Shown: positions 7,101-16,041 of the stretch, in pieces
Layout: every line of letters starts with the position of its first letter
Numbering within the stretch: the first letter of the stretch is position 1
IMG/VR virus record: IMGVR_UViG_3300042922_000089
Location: 1 to 26,177 of that record
DNA: 26,177 nt
Direction: 5' to 3' (one strand)
DNA from: a virus
Made by a program: the position numbers and the translations under genes
The notes under the pieces: model-generated
What the model saw: only the letters and a program-made list of their open reading frames with translations
The model's database searches: none
Told to the model about the DNA's origin: nothing

Positions 7101-8880
7101 TCCTTCCACCGATCTGCAAATTGTTAATATTGTCTAGTGCACTTTGGGCATCGCTCATCGCCGTCTGAGCATTATTCCATGCACTACTAGCTTGAGTATA
7201 CGCATTGCTCGCTGTCTGCTGAGCCGCACTCGCCGCGCTGTTAGCAGAGTTCGCCGTGTTGATCGCTGTTGCCGCTTGACCTGATGCACTATTAGCGGTG
7301 TTGAGCGCATTAGATGCTTGCGCGCTCGCCGCGTCTGCTGTTGCTACTGCGGTATCGGCTTGGTCTTGCGCTGCTTTGACGCCATCCTGTATTGGATTTG
7401 TCCACTGTCCATCTTGATAGACGAAAATAGTAACCGTGCCATCAGCATTTTCGCGGAACCAAATATCTTGATTGTTTGCCGCGATTGGTTGGGCAGCTTG
7501 ATGATATACCGTGTTCTTACCATTTGCCGCGGTGAGCGCGTCGATTGCTTTGTTTAGGGCATCATTGGCATCGGCGGACAGAATCTTGTTCCAGCTGATG
7601 CCGTTGTATCGCCACATTTCGGTATACTGGCCGTTTACAATCTTGTACCAGAGATCGCCTGATACCAGATTGCCAGTTGGCTCAGTTGCAGAAAAGTAGG
7701 TCTTGTTCTTTCCATTCGCCTGAATAAGCGCATACCCGGATACCTTCGCCGCTTGGCTTGCGGTTAAAGAGACATCGGCAATGCTGGATTGCATGCTGTT
7801 AATGTCGTCGGCTAGGTTACTTTTCGGATCACCTAGCTCAACTGAAAGATACCGCTCCGCAAGCACATCATAATCCGTTTTAATGACCTTCGCTTTTACG
7901 TCCACGCCCAACTTTTTAAACCGCACGGTGACGTAATCGCACAGATTGATATGTTCCAACGGCGCAATGCTCTTGTACTCTTCCGTCTGCCACAGATTAA
8001 TAAAACTAACCGTCAGATTAACCGTTGGCTTGCCAATTTCATTGCTGATGATGTACTGCTGTGCCTTCGCTCTAAGTGACGCTTCGTTCGTTACATCATC
8101 ACCGCTCAGATCGACCGGTAGGCAGCGACCATATGCGTAGTTACCGACATACGGACTTTCAACGTACTTCTCCGGTAGCTCGATCACTTGATCGGTGGTT
8201 GTTGCATCTTCACCCTCGCCGGTTGATACCTGCACAGTTGCGTAAGGATAAATGCTCGTGTACGTCTGGTCAATAGCTTCTTCCTGGTTGAGATCAGTCA
8301 GGTTCTTGCCATAGCCAACAATGATTCCTGTATCGGTACCACGATTGAGTGAATGACGGATAAGCCAATTGTCAAACGTCAATTCGCCGCCCCAAATTTG
8401 GATTAAGCTGCCTGTTGTGCCACCAAAGGCTTCTCGGGCAGACACACGAATCAAGCTGCTACTTGATGATGTCTGGTCGTCCGATATTGCACTGAATCGG
8501 TGTGGGAATAGTGTATTTGCAAGCACGGTATTCATAAATTGCTGTGCCGTCCCAGTCACGTTCACGCTTGTGATCGGGTTCTTCCCTAACTCATAGCTGA
8601 CATGCTCCGCCTTGTACGTGCACTGACCATTAATCAGCTTTGAAATATAGTAGATGCGGAACAGCTGCGGATCCATGTTGGAATCATCATTGGCTTTCGC
8701 CTTCACAATACGATCTTTTTGCAGTTCACCAAAAAGCGGACCGTCTACCGGATAAACAAATTCCAGTTCAAACGCTCCGTTACGCTCTTCGGTTACATGC
8801 GCCGAGATGGTGTCCGCAAGCACGCCGATTCCCATACTATTAAATTGAGTTTCATTTGCAGCATAAAGTACCGGTGTCAT
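4126..8880 (-). CDS. Tail-tip / receptor-binding protein (Tal) with S74 chaperone domain
   Basis: 1584 residues. The start at 8880 follows GAGGTG by nine bases and overlaps the Dit stop (ATGA); longer readings lack a site. Residues ~1-370 match the prophage tail (Tal) module that forms the hub under Dit. Residues ~380-500 hold two copies of an ANGKN...DxWF...GxW motif. An Ala/Ser/Gln coiled-coil stretch follows (~500-585). Two modules that look like carbohydrate-binding domains start at ~588 (GGRNLLLNSGFSNG) and ~900 (GGTNLIPNSDFSEGW). The C-terminus from ~1474 (SRVELKQDI, then GGIIGDGY and FIGLKAIQEL) is an endosialidase-type S74 intramolecular chaperone. It probably trimerises the fibre and then cleaves itself off near that Ser. 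The module order predicts the host-recognition spike. Its interior is AT-richer, which suggests module exchange. Confidence 0.9.
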   Translation of the reverse strand: MTPVLYAANETQFNSMGIGVLADTISAHVTEERNGAFELEFVYPVDGPLFGELQKDRIVKAKANDDSNMDPQLFRIYYISKLINGQCTYKAEHVSYELGKNPITSVNVTGTAQQFMNTVLANTLFPHRFSAISDDQTSSSSSLIRVSAREAFGGTTGSLIQIWGGELTFDNWLIRHSLNRGTDTGIIVGYGKNLTDLNQEEAIDQTYTSIYPYATVQVSTGEGEDATTTDQVIELPEKYVESPYVGNYAYGRCLPVDLSGDDVTNEASLRAKAQQYIISNEIGKPTVNLTVSFINLWQTEEYKSIAPLEHINLCDYVTVRFKKLGVDVKAKVIKTDYDVLAERYLSVELGDPKSNLADDINSMQSSIADVSLTASQAAKVSGYALIQANGKNKTYFSATEPTGNLVSGDLWYKIVNGQYTEMWRYNGISWNKILSADANDALNKAIDALTAANGKNTVYHQAAQPIAANNQDIWFRENADGTVTIFVYQDGQWTNPIQDGVKAAQDQADTAVATADAASAQASNALNTANSASGQAATAINTANSANSAASAAQQTASNAYTQASSAWNNAQTAMSDAQSALDNINNLQIGGRNLLLNSGFSNGTYNWAGSHGSSITLGTSSDASYSSRPDPNYGILKAVQKLGQNYAYITQSLTVKVGQEYTISGYVYADSSVPTGSNTLRVGVYESNSGSWINPHLSFIEVRDSWSYFSYTFTSSLSSIIAIVGVGGTSSDVSYTVYASLPKLENGNKPTAWSPAPEDVQVQIGNINGTLTQKVSQDLFNTLAGTVSSQATLITQNQSDVALKANKDYVDTINQTVSSQGAQITANAQAITQKADSSTVNALTGQVSTMSATLTTQANQIAARITSQDADAKYATQTALTATSSSLTSQISSVQTNLNNLQVGGTNLIPNSDFSEGWVTNDANYQNAGMFNCSSGSFSCDSNGFAGSATPANAGNTGFIRVNIGAADLYTFMQDNQYIWQSFNSSYTNCRAALTISRWQSGWGGLNGIGDLNERTPSFLEGESSTSIVRFTLTVYAQDQTKPFSFSMSKIKAETGNKCTDWSNASFDMATVLQFTSLSQTLSGFQTTVQQDYATKSLVTQTATSLQSSIDGKVGTDVYNSKVSQLSNDINARVVKNDVVHQINISTEGILIDGSKTHITGQTTIDNAVITNAMIASIDIGKATTGTLDANRIGAKSITVQKLDVANLAAISANLGAVTAGNITASTYTTYGVDSSGYVAKLVISPSGAQFPLIIDTENDPYAHVLRATSDGIYTSTVSSATSSTNPDGHSITYWSWAHAGVMELKSYDNTTNNIKNVAEMSDHGVDFHPSDGSHTYIDALFTGLYTDKACYANSFIFPADDEKDSGLYWTANGISEWRSNGVYRIRVTPSNVFIGGGADINIDNNMHIESDQGVYWNLGGANIRGNQLSGLDFVTGGYGIGMYLGVDGSGHKNLNVTDDVMAGGWAYAANFVNTSRVELKQDITALDDNIGLSLVNSLDIYKFKYKKDVADGRAKFVYGGIIGDGYSLPDDFKDFADQGVNLYSSTFIGLKAIQELTALHQQDVLKIAELESRISLLEGAAA

Positions 8881-9596
8881 AGCGTTCGCCACCTCGGTTT
8901 GATTTCGACTTTGGTTACTGATCCGGTCCACGAAATTTGATTTTCGCCAATGTTCAACACCGGCCAGAAGTCGCTACGATAATGCGAGTTTTGCAGGACA
9001 AGCCCTTTAAAACAGGATTGTAGTTCGGAATCAATCTCAAGATAGTCGCTCACGCCGGTTAAGATGATGTCTTGATCGTTAATTTTCAGCGTGATATCGC
9101 CACTACCTGTGATTTTGATGTACGGTTCAGATTCCCACCGCTCAGGATTAGTAACTGTTCCAGATGCAACTAAAGACTGGATGGTGTCACCATCAACACG
9201 ACGCCTGAATGGCTTACAATTAAAAACAGCCTTAACAGCGCCAAATCTAAGCAACATTTTTTCAATGTCTAATTTTGTGATGCAAACAGCTTCCCGATAA
9301 TAATTAGGTTCCGGACTGTCAATTAATTTTTTATAGGTGTAAGAACCTTTCAGCCAGTTTTTTATGTCACGTGCTTGATCATAAATTGTTTGACCTGACA
9401 AAGGTTTCATCCAGCAATCGTACTCATCTTCATAATTGGTAAATCGCCGATTGTCAATGATCAAGTCGCCATTTCTGCCCGGAATCGATTGAAATGTCGC
9501 GTCTCGATCCGGAGAATCAATGTGGCGCCCTTTCTTTATCAGCAAACCTTTATCAATCGATTTGATTCCGTTGTATTCAAAATAAACTTGTGTCAT
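8877..9596 (-). CDS. Distal tail protein (Dit)
   Basis: 239 residues. The N-terminal part ([20 protein letters not shown], then [19 protein letters not shown]) is the siphovirus Dit fold that forms the hexameric ring at the end of the tail tube. The C-terminal ~110 residues look like the beta-rich galectin-like domain ([19 protein letters not shown]). It overlaps the tape measure stop (ATGA) upstream and the Tal start (ATGA) downstream, the standard tape measure-Dit-Tal order. It links the tail tube to the receptor-binding spike. Confidence 0.9.
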   Translation of the reverse strand: MTQVYFEYNGIKSIDKGLLIKKGRHIDSPDRDATFQSIPGRNGDLIIDNRRFTNYEDEYDCWMKPLSGQTIYDQARDIKNWLKGSYTYKKLIDSPEPNYYREAVCITKLDIEKMLLRFGAVKAVFNCKPFRRRVDGDTIQSLVASGTVTNPERWESEPYIKITGSGDITLKINDQDIILTGVSDYLEIDSELQSCFKGLVLQNSHYRSDFWPVLNIGENQISWTGSVTKVEIKPRWRTL

Positions 9597-12500
9597 GAGA
9601 ACGCCTTCTTTCTTCTAGCGTAGAATGACGCTTCGTTCATAACTTGTTCAATGTCTTTACTAGAATAATTGTTGAAGTTTTCAATATGGAAGTGTATTCC
9701 ACCGCCATCATTGGAATTGATTCTATCAGCAAGCTTGTCCATGGACTGATTGCTAAATTTCAGGCTTGGTAAAGACAATCCACTAACCATGCTATGAATT
9801 CCCTGCGCGTAATGTGGAATATCAGCCATAAATTCTTTGATTGACGGCCATACCTGCGTGCCTTTCGGCAATTTTTTAAACAGAGTAGGAACAGCAGGGC
9901 TTAATCCTAACAATCCATTTGGAAGCAAGAACGGCTCTTTCTTGCCGTCATCGCCTAATACTGCATCACCGCCCGGGTGTCCCTTGGTTCCGTTTGCATA
10001 ACCATGTCCATGTCCGATAACGCTCAGCATGCCTTTAATGCCATACCGACTTTTTGCATAATTAATTCCGGCCAGAAGGTTATCCAACCCTTTAAATATA
10101 TTTCCAAACCCCGGGAATTTATAGGCATTGAATGTCGCACTGATTGTTTGAACAAGCCCTTTTGCTAAGTCACCTGTCTTCGTGTTGACGTCAGTGTATC
10201 CATGCTGAATGGCTTTTGGATTGCCACCAGATTCGCTACTTATTTGCTTTAACCATGCGTTTACATAAGATGCTGACGTAGGTACACCATTCATGGCAAG
10301 AGCACGTTTGACGGTCGATCTCCACCGTTCAGCACCTTGACCTGGAGGATCATCAGCAAGTTCAAATTTCTTTTTAACAAAGTCCCCTGCTGAATCTTTA
10401 ATCTTGGTTAAAGCACCTTTGGCAAGGTTGCCGAATGCACCGGGTAGATCAGGGATACTAAATCCCATTTTTTCAAGCGCGGTATTTAATAGTTTTGAAG
10501 GATGAGAAGCATAATCCCACACATCAAGAGCCATATCCTTGGCTTTTCCTGCTACATTTGTGATGCCATCCCACGCTTTGCTTGCGGCGCCCGTAATCCA
10601 ACTGCCAACACCGCCCTTATATGCCGGCATGGTGCTCATCATTTTTTTAATGGATGACCACACAACCGTGCCCTTTGGAAGATTCGGATATAAAGTCGGC
10701 TTATTAGGGCTGATTCCCATTTGACCATTTGGTAACATGTACGGCTCTTTTTTGCCGCCGTCACCCATGACAGCGTCGCCGCCGGGATGACCGCCTGTTC
10801 CTTTGGCATAATAAGCGAATTGTGCAGCCTTGAAATCAGGCATCTTCCATTTAATTCCGATCTTGCCGAGAATCCATTCTACGCCACCTGTTACGGAGTT
10901 GATCCCCTTCGCAATGCCATCATTCATCTTGTTTGACAGCCAAATAACACCATTAACAGCTTTCTTTCCCATGGCTTTTATACCGTCACCAATGCGCCCA
11001 GGCAATGCTTTGGCACCGTCTACAATGTGATTCCAAGCGCTTGATGCCATGCTTTTCATGGATGATAATGGATGACTGAAAAAGCCGGATATCTGTCCCC
11101 AATGACCTCTAACCATTCCGATTACTGTGCCTATACTGTTATCCCACAGCCATTTGATAAATGACCAAGCAGCACTAATTGCTCCTTTCGCTCTTGATAA
11201 CGGCCCGACCAACGCAGGATAAATTTGTGCCCAGTTGCCTGTAATCATCTTGACAACTATTCCAATTGAGCTGTCCCATAGATATCTGATAAATCCCCAT
11301 AAAGACGAGAACACTGTTTTCAGCAGACTTCCGAATGCTTTGGCACCTTTTAAAATACGGCCAATAAACAAAAGATCAAAGATGTTCCAGATAAACTGTA
11401 TTGCTCCGGAGAACAATTGCTTAATTCCAGACCACATCGTCCCCCAGTTTCCTGTGAACAGACCTGAAAATACTTTGATTAACCCCATAAGAACGTTTAA
11501 CGCGCCTTGTACGATCCCTTTGATCGTGCCAAATATATCTTCGACGATAAACGCAATGATTGGCATAGCCACTTTGAGAATGGCAAGGATAACGTTCATG
11601 ACGTTTCTTAAAGCGGCAGTGATTGTATCACCATTTTCTTTCCAGAACTCAACCAATTGACTAATCACTGATTGAACAAAAGTAATAAACGCAATCAATC
11701 CGGGCTTTAGATATGGCCAGATGATATCCCATGCTGCAATAATAAATTTGCTGAAGCCTCGGAACGCAGTAACAATATTGTTTAGAGACGTTGAGATGTA
11801 TGCTTTCAACATGCTTATTGTTGATATGACCATGTTGATTTGCTCCGGAGACAGCCCCAAGGATGTCAAAATAGACACACCTTTTCCTGTGTTTCCAGTC
11901 AAAATATTAAACACGCCGGAAATAGCATCTTTAACAAAATTGAAGCCTTTAGAGGCAGTCTGAGCGCCTTGATTGACGTTATTAAAGAATCCAATGAGCA
12001 TATTCGCGCCATTTTGCCCGAATACATCAACCAATGACTTCTTAAATCCATTAACATCGCCATTCATTAGTGCAGTTGCACCATCAAACAACGGCATTAT
12101 ATGCCTTAAACCTGCTTCTAGCTTTTCAAACATCGGTTTAGACAGTTCTTGCACAGCAGTAGACATAAAACCGCGTATATTTGACAGCATTCCTTTCCAA
12201 GTCGTGGACTGGATATTCATGCCATTTTTATACCGTTCCTGCATCAGACCGAACAAGGCTTGATTAAACTTCTTTTGATCGGTGATCTGTCCCTTATTGT
12301 TGACAACAAGGCCAAGCCGCATCTCTTTCGCTTGATCGACAATCATATTTTTTGTGATACCGAACTCTTTCAGTCGCTCTAATTCGCCCGTCTGAGCGTC
12401 GGCAATGGCTTCCACACCCTGATCAAGCGATTTACCCATAACAGACGACATATTGCCAATGTCAGGGAGTATTTTACGTGCATTTAGTCCATAAGACTGT

Positions 12501-12838
12501 AATTTAGCTGTAGCATCGACAATCTCATCCGTTTCAAACGGTGTCTTATTTGCGAAGTTTTTTGCCCATGCGAGTGTTTGAGCCGCTTTTTTGTGGCTTT
12601 TCATGACAACGGTCAGCGTATTTAAATACTGCTCCATGTTGGCGTTGGCGCCAATGGTCGATGCTCCAGCTACATTTATTGCTTTAGCCACTCCAGTAAA
12701 GACAGCCTTACCGATAGCAACACCGGTTGCAATCTTTGAAACACCTTTAAGATAGCCAATAAAACCATTTAATCCTTTTCGCGCGTTGCTATCGTCAACG
12801 CTGATCTCGACATTGGCACCGCCAACTGTATTTGCCAT
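9593..12838 (-). CDS. Tape measure protein with embedded lytic transglycosylase domain
   Basis: 1081 residues, the longest tail gene apart from Tal. The ATG at 12838 has AGGTGGTGGGG upstream; the TTG at 12862 has none. The N-terminal ~250 residues match the phage tape measure domain ([20 protein letters not shown]). Residues ~320-500 hold several hydrophobic segments that probably enter the host membrane. An SLT-like lysozyme domain lies around residue 868 ([15 protein letters not shown], with the Glu in the catalytic position; then [13 protein letters not shown]), able to cut peptidoglycan during DNA injection. Two copies of a [15 protein letters not shown]...PNG motif (around 686 and 953) flank that domain. 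It sets tail length and directs genome delivery. Confidence 0.93.
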   Translation of the reverse strand: MANTVGGANVEISVDDSNARKGLNGFIGYLKGVSKIATGVAIGKAVFTGVAKAINVAGASTIGANANMEQYLNTLTVVMKSHKKAAQTLAWAKNFANKTPFETDEIVDATAKLQSYGLNARKILPDIGNMSSVMGKSLDQGVEAIADAQTGELERLKEFGITKNMIVDQAKEMRLGLVVNNKGQITDQKKFNQALFGLMQERYKNGMNIQSTTWKGMLSNIRGFMSTAVQELSKPMFEKLEAGLRHIMPLFDGATALMNGDVNGFKKSLVDVFGQNGANMLIGFFNNVNQGAQTASKGFNFVKDAISGVFNILTGNTGKGVSILTSLGLSPEQINMVISTISMLKAYISTSLNNIVTAFRGFSKFIIAAWDIIWPYLKPGLIAFITFVQSVISQLVEFWKENGDTITAALRNVMNVILAILKVAMPIIAFIVEDIFGTIKGIVQGALNVLMGLIKVFSGLFTGNWGTMWSGIKQLFSGAIQFIWNIFDLLFIGRILKGAKAFGSLLKTVFSSLWGFIRYLWDSSIGIVVKMITGNWAQIYPALVGPLSRAKGAISAAWSFIKWLWDNSIGTVIGMVRGHWGQISGFFSHPLSSMKSMASSAWNHIVDGAKALPGRIGDGIKAMGKKAVNGVIWLSNKMNDGIAKGINSVTGGVEWILGKIGIKWKMPDFKAAQFAYYAKGTGGHPGGDAVMGDGGKKEPYMLPNGQMGISPNKPTLYPNLPKGTVVWSSIKKMMSTMPAYKGGVGSWITGAASKAWDGITNVAGKAKDMALDVWDYASHPSKLLNTALEKMGFSIPDLPGAFGNLAKGALTKIKDSAGDFVKKKFELADDPPGQGAERWRSTVKRALAMNGVPTSASYVNAWLKQISSESGGNPKAIQHGYTDVNTKTGDLAKGLVQTISATFNAYKFPGFGNIFKGLDNLLAGINYAKSRYGIKGMLSVIGHGHGYANGTKGHPGGDAVLGDDGKKEPFLLPNGLLGLSPAVPTLFKKLPKGTQVWPSIKEFMADIPHYAQGIHSMVSGLSLPSLKFSNQSMDKLADRINSNDGGGIHFHIENFNNYSSKDIEQVMNEASFYARRKKAFS

Positions 12839-12860
12839 GTCCCCACCACCTTTCCAAGAC

Positions 12861-12892
12861 AAAATAAAAAGCCTAGCTTATTTGCTAGACTT
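12861..12892 (-). terminator. Intra-operon terminator before the tape measure gene
   Basis: Minus-strand positions 892-884 pair with 877-869 (9 bp, core AGTCTAGC with GCTAGGCT, one G-U), then TTTATTTTG. The stop codon of the upstream chaperone gene (12880-12878) is in the 6-nt loop. The G-U pair is a C-A mismatch on the plus strand, so the hairpin is directional. Confidence 0.7.
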
Positions 12893-13195
12893 GGGCCACC
12901 ACTGGTCAGTTACCCAGTCACCGGTGTTTGATTCTTGTTCTTGATTATCTTCGTAATCAGGCAATAGCATCTTTTCAGGATTGCTTTCGCCAAATATTCC
13001 ACTGATCGCCGCTATAACACCACGCATTGTTTCTTCTGATGTCATCTGTCGGCGTTCATACTGCTCACGATTTACTTGCTCACATTTTCTTTTCAGCCAA
13101 TGAAACGTGTGATCTAAAACGTATTCTTCCGTGTACCGAAAATGAGAGGAAACGCGTTCAATCATTGTGATCACGTCTTGGATTAACTTGCTCAT
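12878..13195 (-). CDS. Tail assembly chaperone, gpT-like downstream part
   Basis: 105 residues, acidic and helical, located between the first tail chaperone and the tape measure gene. This is where the lambda gpT-type frameshift extension sits. The ATG at 13195 has no ribosome binding site: only GCTGATGAA precedes it. The same frame is open upstream to about 13309, inside the -1 frame of the first chaperone gene, reading a Ser-rich linker (SSNSSSGEVSSGQTVADE). It may therefore be made mainly as a -1 frameshift fusion with the 141-residue upstream protein. No canonical slippery heptamer was found, so independent or coupled initiation is still possible. Confidence 0.7.
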   Translation of the reverse strand: MSKLIQDVITMIERVSSHFRYTEEYVLDHTFHWLKRKCEQVNREQYERRQMTSEETMRGVIAAISGIFGESNPEKMLLPDYEDNQEQESNTGDWVTDQWWPKSSK

Positions 13196-13221
13196 TTCAT
13201 CAGCTACGGTCTGTCCAGAAC

Positions 13222-13647
13222 TTACTTCGCCGCTGCTACTGTTGCTGCTTTCGTGTTCTGCTTGGTGAACACCTTCGTCATGTTCTGGACTGCCGTAAAA
13301 GCCTTTTTAATATTTGACTTCTCCACAAATGATTGAATTAGCTGCAGCGTATCGACAAAATCAAAGTTGAGTGCTTCCTGCTCGTCAATATCCAGTGCGA
13401 TATGAAGCAGTTTGCCAATCTGTTCCTCAGTCATCAACGACAAAACAGTTGACACCAGTTCAATCTGCGTCAGTTCTTCATAATTGTCGATGCCTTCTAA
13501 AATTTCCGCTCCACTGTCAGCTAAAAACTTTGCCAATTGAATCACACGCCGATTCGTCAACTTAGGAATAGGTACTTCAATGCCGCTTTCGAGTTTAACC
13601 GTATCAAGATTATCAAGATCCAATGATTCCACTGTTTTTGTCGCCAA
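13222..13647 (-). CDS. Tail assembly chaperone, gpG-like
   Basis: 141 residues. It uses a TTG start at 13647, supported by a strong AGGAGGGG six bases upstream. The product is acidic and helical (IPKLTNRRVIQLAKFLADSG, EQIGKLLHIALDI), fitting the small tail chaperones encoded between the tail tube and tape measure genes, which coat the tape measure protein during tail assembly. The C-terminal QNTKAATVAAAK is low complexity, as in other gpG proteins near their frameshift site. See the downstream gene for the possible fusion. Confidence 0.8.
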   Translation of the reverse strand: MATKTVESLDLDNLDTVKLESGIEVPIPKLTNRRVIQLAKFLADSGAEILEGIDNYEELTQIELVSTVLSLMTEEQIGKLLHIALDIDEQEALNFDFVDTLQLIQSFVEKSNIKKAFTAVQNMTKVFTKQNTKAATVAAAK

Positions 13648-13660
13648 TTAAAGCCCCTCC

Positions 13661-14473
13661 TTATGCCAATACCTGTTCAAATTCAACCATGACATTCTCA
13701 TCTTCCGGAAGATCATCAACCGTATGTGCATTCATCTGCAACGGAAGCAGTTTTTGACCTTTTTCATAGGTCATTTCCGAATCGTCTCCGGATACTTTGC
13801 AGTTATAGAAGATGATGCCATAAAGCGTGCCATCTTTCTTCATGGAAAGCAGAGCAACTTGGAATGCAGGAACGTCTGATGGTGCGCCATAACTCATTTT
13901 CTTATAGCCGAGTTCAGTTACTGGTGCTACTTCTGCTGTTTCAGTGTGTGGAGAAGTTAGTGCTTCGGAAAGTGTGATTTTATTCCCGTCTACGGCGGCG
14001 ATCTTTTTAAATTCATCATCGATCTTTAAGTAGCTATTTGCTGTGAATCCAGTTGCCGAAGCTACATTAAGCACGGTTGATCCAGCTACTGTTGCATTCG
14101 ATACGGTTGTGGCTGTTCCAAGTTCTGCCGGTACTTCCGTAATTGTTCCACCAATCCAAGCAAGCTGACGGTTGTCAATAGTTGGTTCTGCAAGATTGGT
14201 AGAAAGCGAGTTTGAAAATCCTGTGATCGTTTGATCAATCGGTTCGACTGATTGGTCAACTTCCACATCATCGGTATCAAAACCGCGTGATGTTGAGATT
14301 CCGTCATTCGTTGCACCAAGATCGCGCCATCCAGATTTTGCATCATAGCTTGCAAGATCAATAATGTCCGATAGTTTTTCCGGACGTGCCGCACCAAATG
14401 GAGCGATCAATAGTCGACCTGGTCCACCGTAAACAGTGGCTTGCTTATTATTAATTCGTTGAAATGTTCCCAT
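13661..14473 (-). CDS. Major tail protein (tail tube)
   Basis: 270 residues, start preceded by GGGGGCAATAAA. The N-terminal half has the tube-protein pattern of phages in this group (KQATVYGGPGRLLIAPFGAA, then GWRDLGATNDGISTSRGFD and EVDQSVEPIDQTITG). Residues ~125-185 (VAGSTVLNVASATGFTANSY...ITLSEALTSPH) look like an inserted beta-rich domain, perhaps displayed on the tube surface. The C-terminal third (YKKMSYGAPSDVPAFQVALL) returns to the tube fold. Position just before the chaperones and tape measure supports the call. It polymerises in hexameric rings. Confidence 0.88.
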   Translation of the reverse strand: MGTFQRINNKQATVYGGPGRLLIAPFGAARPEKLSDIIDLASYDAKSGWRDLGATNDGISTSRGFDTDDVEVDQSVEPIDQTITGFSNSLSTNLAEPTIDNRQLAWIGGTITEVPAELGTATTVSNATVAGSTVLNVASATGFTANSYLKIDDEFKKIAAVDGNKITLSEALTSPHTETAEVAPVTELGYKKMSYGAPSDVPAFQVALLSMKKDGTLYGIIFYNCKVSGDDSEMTYEKGQKLLPLQMNAHTVDDLPEDENVMVEFEQVLA

Positions 14474-14485
14474 TTTATTGCCCCC

Positions 14486-14848
14486 TTAGGCTTCGATATT
14501 GTCTAACTTCATGTAGCACCATGATTCCGGTTTCCCGGTGTCATCATCCCTATCCGGTAGCGGTGCCGTCTCATGCTGGCACCATGTCACCCCAAGACCA
14601 TTAATATTCCCGGCGCACCGTTCAAGCAGGTTCATTGCACGGATTAACACCTGTGTAGCTTGCGCATCGCTGTCAGCACGAGCTAATAATTGCAATCGGG
14701 TATAATTGCTACCCCCTGCATTTTTAATAGCTGCAACGGGCAATGTGACACCTGCAGGAATTGTATTTCCATAAAATTTAATGTCCGGCATATACACTTT
14801 AAAAAAATTGAGCACCGGAGGGATTGGATCAACATAATCAATCATCAT
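14486..14848 (-). CDS. Tail terminator / tail completion protein
   Basis: 120 residues. The protein opens with MMIDYVDPIPPVLNFFKVYM followed by a core VAAIKNAGGSNYTRLQLLARADSDAQATQVL. The R-x-Q-x-x-A-R pattern and size fit the tail terminators (SPP1 gp17 type) that cap the tail tube and define its head-proximal end. It lies directly upstream of the tail tube gene, the usual place. The family call rests on pattern and synteny and not on a diagnostic residue. Confidence 0.75.
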   Translation of the reverse strand: MMIDYVDPIPPVLNFFKVYMPDIKFYGNTIPAGVTLPVAAIKNAGGSNYTRLQLLARADSDAQATQVLIRAMNLLERCAGNINGLGVTWCQHETAPLPDRDDDTGKPESWCYMKLDNIEA

Positions 14849-14857
14849 AATCCCCCC

Positions 14858-15265
14858 TTAGTTGAACAATGTCCGTTTTATTTGCTCATTGGCAACTTTA
14901 TTCATACGATCTTTGGACTGATCGAGCGCATCAGCCATGATGTTAAAACGTTTTTCAAGGTGGCTTGCATAGGCGACATTAGAGCCGATGCGCAGGACTG
15001 TTTTGCCGTGCTGATCGACAATCTCATTCATGACATCGGCTTCCGTGGTAGGTGAACCTGATTTATAGCCGATTGAGTTCACATAAAGTCCAGTGTCAAT
15101 ATGCCCTTCGTTTCGTGTGATCTCTTTCGCTTGGTCAGCCCACACCATTCCTGCAGCTTGTACAGCCTTCTTCTTAGCCGTTCCAAACTTACCAGGCATT
15201 GTTTTTTGGAAATAGCGCATCGTTTTCTTGTCAATGTTCAGCTTAAACTTCATCCCATCAGGCAT
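14858..15265 (-). CDS. HK97 gp10-like tail completion protein
   Basis: 135 residues, basic. The core (KKKAVQAAGMVWADQAKEIT, GHIDTGLYVNSIGYKSGSPT and NVAYASHLEKRFNIMADALD) follows the HK97 gp10 family: a helix, then D-T-G-x-Y/L-x-x-S and A-x-Y-x-x-x-x-E. These proteins sit at the head-tail junction and help to complete or stabilise the tail. The start follows AAAGGTAGTGAG, and the gene abuts the stop of the upstream head closure gene with no gap. Confidence 0.85.
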   Translation of the reverse strand: MPDGMKFKLNIDKKTMRYFQKTMPGKFGTAKKKAVQAAGMVWADQAKEITRNEGHIDTGLYVNSIGYKSGSPTTEADVMNEIVDQHGKTVLRIGSNVAYASHLEKRFNIMADALDQSKDRMNKVANEQIKRTLFN

Positions 15266-15628
15266 TTACTCACTACCTTTCATGACTGCTTCGTAGTGAT
15301 GCAATCGAGCACGTCCATAGATCGGCTGCGCGTCTTGGAGTGAAAATGAACCAGACAGTACTGTGTTCCCGTCCTTATCCTTCAAGTTAGTGACCGTCAT
15401 TGAATTGTTCAATTCCTGACCGGAGCCGGTGAACAGAACATATTGCGTGATGTAGTTCTGCCCGTTCGGATCAACTGAAACGGTTTTATGCACCTGATCA
15501 ACGCGACATGGAACGTCTTTAATGTCCTCCGGATTTGAATAGATCGGATGTCCGTAGTCATCATCACCCGTTTTCTCTCCTGTAATGTGTAACGTGCAAC
15601 GATGGATCAGCATTTTGCGGAAGCTCAT
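15266..15628 (-). CDS. Head closure (stopper) / head-tail joining protein
   Basis: 120 residues. The start is put at the ATG at 15628, which overlaps the upstream stop (ATGA); the longer reading begins with a TTG. The pattern is a short beta-barrel protein (MLIHRCTLHITGEKTGDDDY, then GQNYITQYVLFTGSGQEL, then a C-terminal RARLHHYEAVMKG). It fits the minor capsid or head closure proteins encoded third after the capsid gene, which seal the portal after packaging. The exact family name is uncertain. Confidence 0.75.
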   Translation of the reverse strand: MSFRKMLIHRCTLHITGEKTGDDDYGHPIYSNPEDIKDVPCRVDQVHKTVSVDPNGQNYITQYVLFTGSGQELNNSMTVTNLKDKDGNTVLSGSFSLQDAQPIYGRARLHHYEAVMKGSE

Positions 15629-16041
15629 CGGCAATCACTCGGTCCGGACACAGAAAAAAAGCTCGCACCGTAAACATGTGACGGTGTAAGCCCCTTTAAG
15701 ATCATATCCAGTTCGGGAATGCCGGTGCTGTCACTTTGCGGCGTCGCCTTCTGCATCTTTGTGTATTGGTAGTTTCCCATACGCTCCGATTGCATGCCGG
15801 AGATTGCTTCATCTTTCACATCATCTTGGCTTTGATACCAAAGCAGATCGACGAGATGGATGTCTGCCGTCTGCAGGTCAGTCAAAACTCCTTCATCGGT
15901 TGCACTAGAGTAATCAACGCCGGTCGCATGATAAATCCATCGCTCCGCACGCTTAATGTACGCTGTCAATTGGGCATCATCTAATTCTTTCACCTCAGGG
16001 AACGCGGTTCCGTCCCTGATATTTTCCAATGTGGCAAACAT
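15625..16041 (-). CDS. Head-tail connector (adaptor) protein
   Basis: 138 residues, helical N-terminal two thirds (LDDAQLTAYIKRAERWIYHA, then DIHLVDLLWYQSQDDVKDEA), like gp6/gp15-type adaptor proteins that bind the portal dodecamer. It is followed by an extended tail (GNYQYTKMQKATPQSDSTGI) that would reach over the portal, as in that family. It lies in the standard place between capsid and closure genes and shares ATGA with the next gene. It starts directly after the TAA of the 54-residue gene. Confidence 0.8.
   Translation of the reverse strand: MFATLENIRDGTAFPEVKELDDAQLTAYIKRAERWIYHATGVDYSSATDEGVLTDLQTADIHLVDLLWYQSQDDVKDEAISGMQSERMGNYQYTKMQKATPQSDSTGIPELDMILKGLTPSHVYGASFFSVSGPSDCR

Noticed and set aside
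11235-11660. 141-residue plus-strand frame inside the tape measure gene
   Set aside because: It lies wholly antisense to a long, clearly coding gene, and its composition mirrors the hydrophobic segment of that gene.
13371-13565. Plus-strand frame opposite the tail chaperone
   Set aside because: No ribosome binding site, antisense to a supported gene with a strong site, and no family pattern.
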